Source: Methyloprofundus sp.
Lineage (GTDB): Bacteria; Pseudomonadota; Gammaproteobacteria; Methylococcales; Methylomonadaceae
Length of the DNA stretch: 5,918 nucleotides
Reading direction: 5' to 3'
Assembly: GCA_013138555.1 (NCBI GenBank)
Contig: WTCN01000097.1
Coordinates: 1 to 5,918 of the forward strand
Below the pieces are notes generated by a model. That model had not been told where the DNA came from. It saw nothing but the letters and a program-made list of their open reading frames with translations, and searched no databases. A program made the translations under genes and the position numbers. Positions within the stretch are counted from its first letter, which is position 1, and each line of letters starts with the position of its first letter. Of the stretch, positions 5,417 through 5,918 are shown piece by piece.

Positions 5417-5918
5417 TTTTATTAGGGGTCAATATTGACCATATTGCAACCCTCAGACAGGCACGAGGTACACATTATCCGGAACCCGTTCAAGCTGCGT
5501 TAATAGCCGAACAGGCAGGGGCTGATGGTATCACTGCTCACTTACGTGAAGATCGCCGGCATATGCAAGACCGGGATATGTTTCTGTTAAAAGAAATGAT
5601 TCATACCCGGCTTAATTTTGAAATGGCAGTGACCGATGAAATGCTTAAAATCGCCAGCAAGGTACAGCCTTTTGCCTGTTGCTTAGTACCAGAAAAAAGG
5701 GAAGAGCTAACCACAGAAGGTGGGCTAGATGTCGCCTCTAGCCCTAATAAAATGAAAAGTGCCTGTGCGCATTTAGCTGAATCAGATATTGAGGTTTCTC
5801 TTTTTATTGATCCTGAAGAAAAACAAATTGATGCGGCTGTTAGTGCGGGGGCACCTGTTATTGAGCTGCATACCGGGCGCTATGCTGACACAACGGATCT
5901 ACAGCAACAGAACATAGA
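5401..5918 (+). CDS. pdxJ: Pyridoxine 5'-phosphate synthase, partial (3' end beyond window)
   Basis: PdxJ catalyses the last ring-forming step of DXP-dependent vitamin B6 synthesis, condensing 1-deoxy-D-xylulose 5-phosphate with 3-amino-2-oxopropyl phosphate to give pyridoxine 5'-phosphate. My translation from 5401 gives 172 complete codons of an expected roughly 240, with no stop, before the window ends. It begins MQQQLILLGVNIDHIATLRQ. Family motifs are GVNIDH (9-14) with Asn11, Asp13 and His14, then DGITAHLREDRRH (42-54) with the active-site His47, and NFEMAVT (72-78) with Glu74. CCLVPEKREELTTEGGLD (93-110), VSLFID (132-137) and IELHTGRYAD (154-163) follow. The in-frame TAA at 5380-5382 and the absence of another start make 5401 the only reasonable ATG. 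It overlaps recO by 16 bp, and AAAAAGAA just upstream is a poor ribosome binding site, so reinitiation after RecO is likely. The recO-pdxJ order is conserved in Gammaproteobacteria. Confidence 0.96.
   Translation, partial: MQQQLILLGVNIDHIATLRQARGTHYPEPVQAALIAEQAGADGITAHLREDRRHMQDRDMFLLKEMIHTRLNFEMAVTDEMLKIASKVQPFACCLVPEKREELTTEGGLDVASSPNKMKSACAHLAESDIEVSLFIDPEEKQIDAAVSAGAPVIELHTGRYADTTDLQQQNI

Overview
This window is a compact, all-plus-strand housekeeping gene cluster: lepA - lepB - DUF4845 gene - rnc - era - recO - pdxJ (cut by the right edge). Every reading frame is intact, and each protein except the DUF4845 one is recognisable by its catalytic or nucleotide-binding motifs. This gene order is characteristic of Gammaproteobacteria; the small DUF4845 gene between lepB and rnc is typical of non-enteric members. 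The DNA looks AT-rich by eye, with many A and T runs. The LepA and PdxJ sequences look gammaproteobacterial. A low-GC lineage such as a marine methanotroph (Methylococcales) or a related symbiont would fit, but that placement is inference and not proven here.

Layout. Positions 1-43 are a T-rich leader with no Shine-Dalgarno sequence. lepA (44-1846) is followed after 14 bp by lepB (1861-2637), then after 15 bp carrying a strong ribosome binding site by the DUF4845 gene (2653-3030). rnc (3027-3710) overlaps the DUF4845 gene by 4 bp, and era (3707-4588) overlaps rnc by 4 bp, both through ATGA stop/start junctions. The only sizeable gap is 4589-4702 (114 bp). It holds a 15-bp palindrome straddling the era stop, a 9-bp-period repeat with a TTTCGT core, and inverted-repeat partners that can fold into a nested hairpin. 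recO (4703-5416) follows, and pdxJ starts inside its end (16-bp overlap) and runs off the window.

How the genes fit together. LepA, RNase III and Era all act on ribosome assembly or rRNA maturation: LepA in 30S biogenesis and elongation, RNase III on pre-rRNA, Era at the 3' end of 16S rRNA. LepB is the inner-membrane enzyme that releases exported proteins from their signal peptides, and the DUF4845 product is a small membrane-anchored protein of unknown role. RecO loads RecA in RecF-pathway repair, and PdxJ makes pyridoxine 5'-phosphate. The tight spacing suggests one transcript from lepA or upstream through era, with recO-pdxJ either continuing it or forming a second unit.

I see no convincing new biological system. 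The items most worth a second look are the structured era-recO spacer, the prepilin-like N-terminus of the DUF4845 protein, and the absence of any leader before rnc that could support the RNase III autoregulation known in E. coli.
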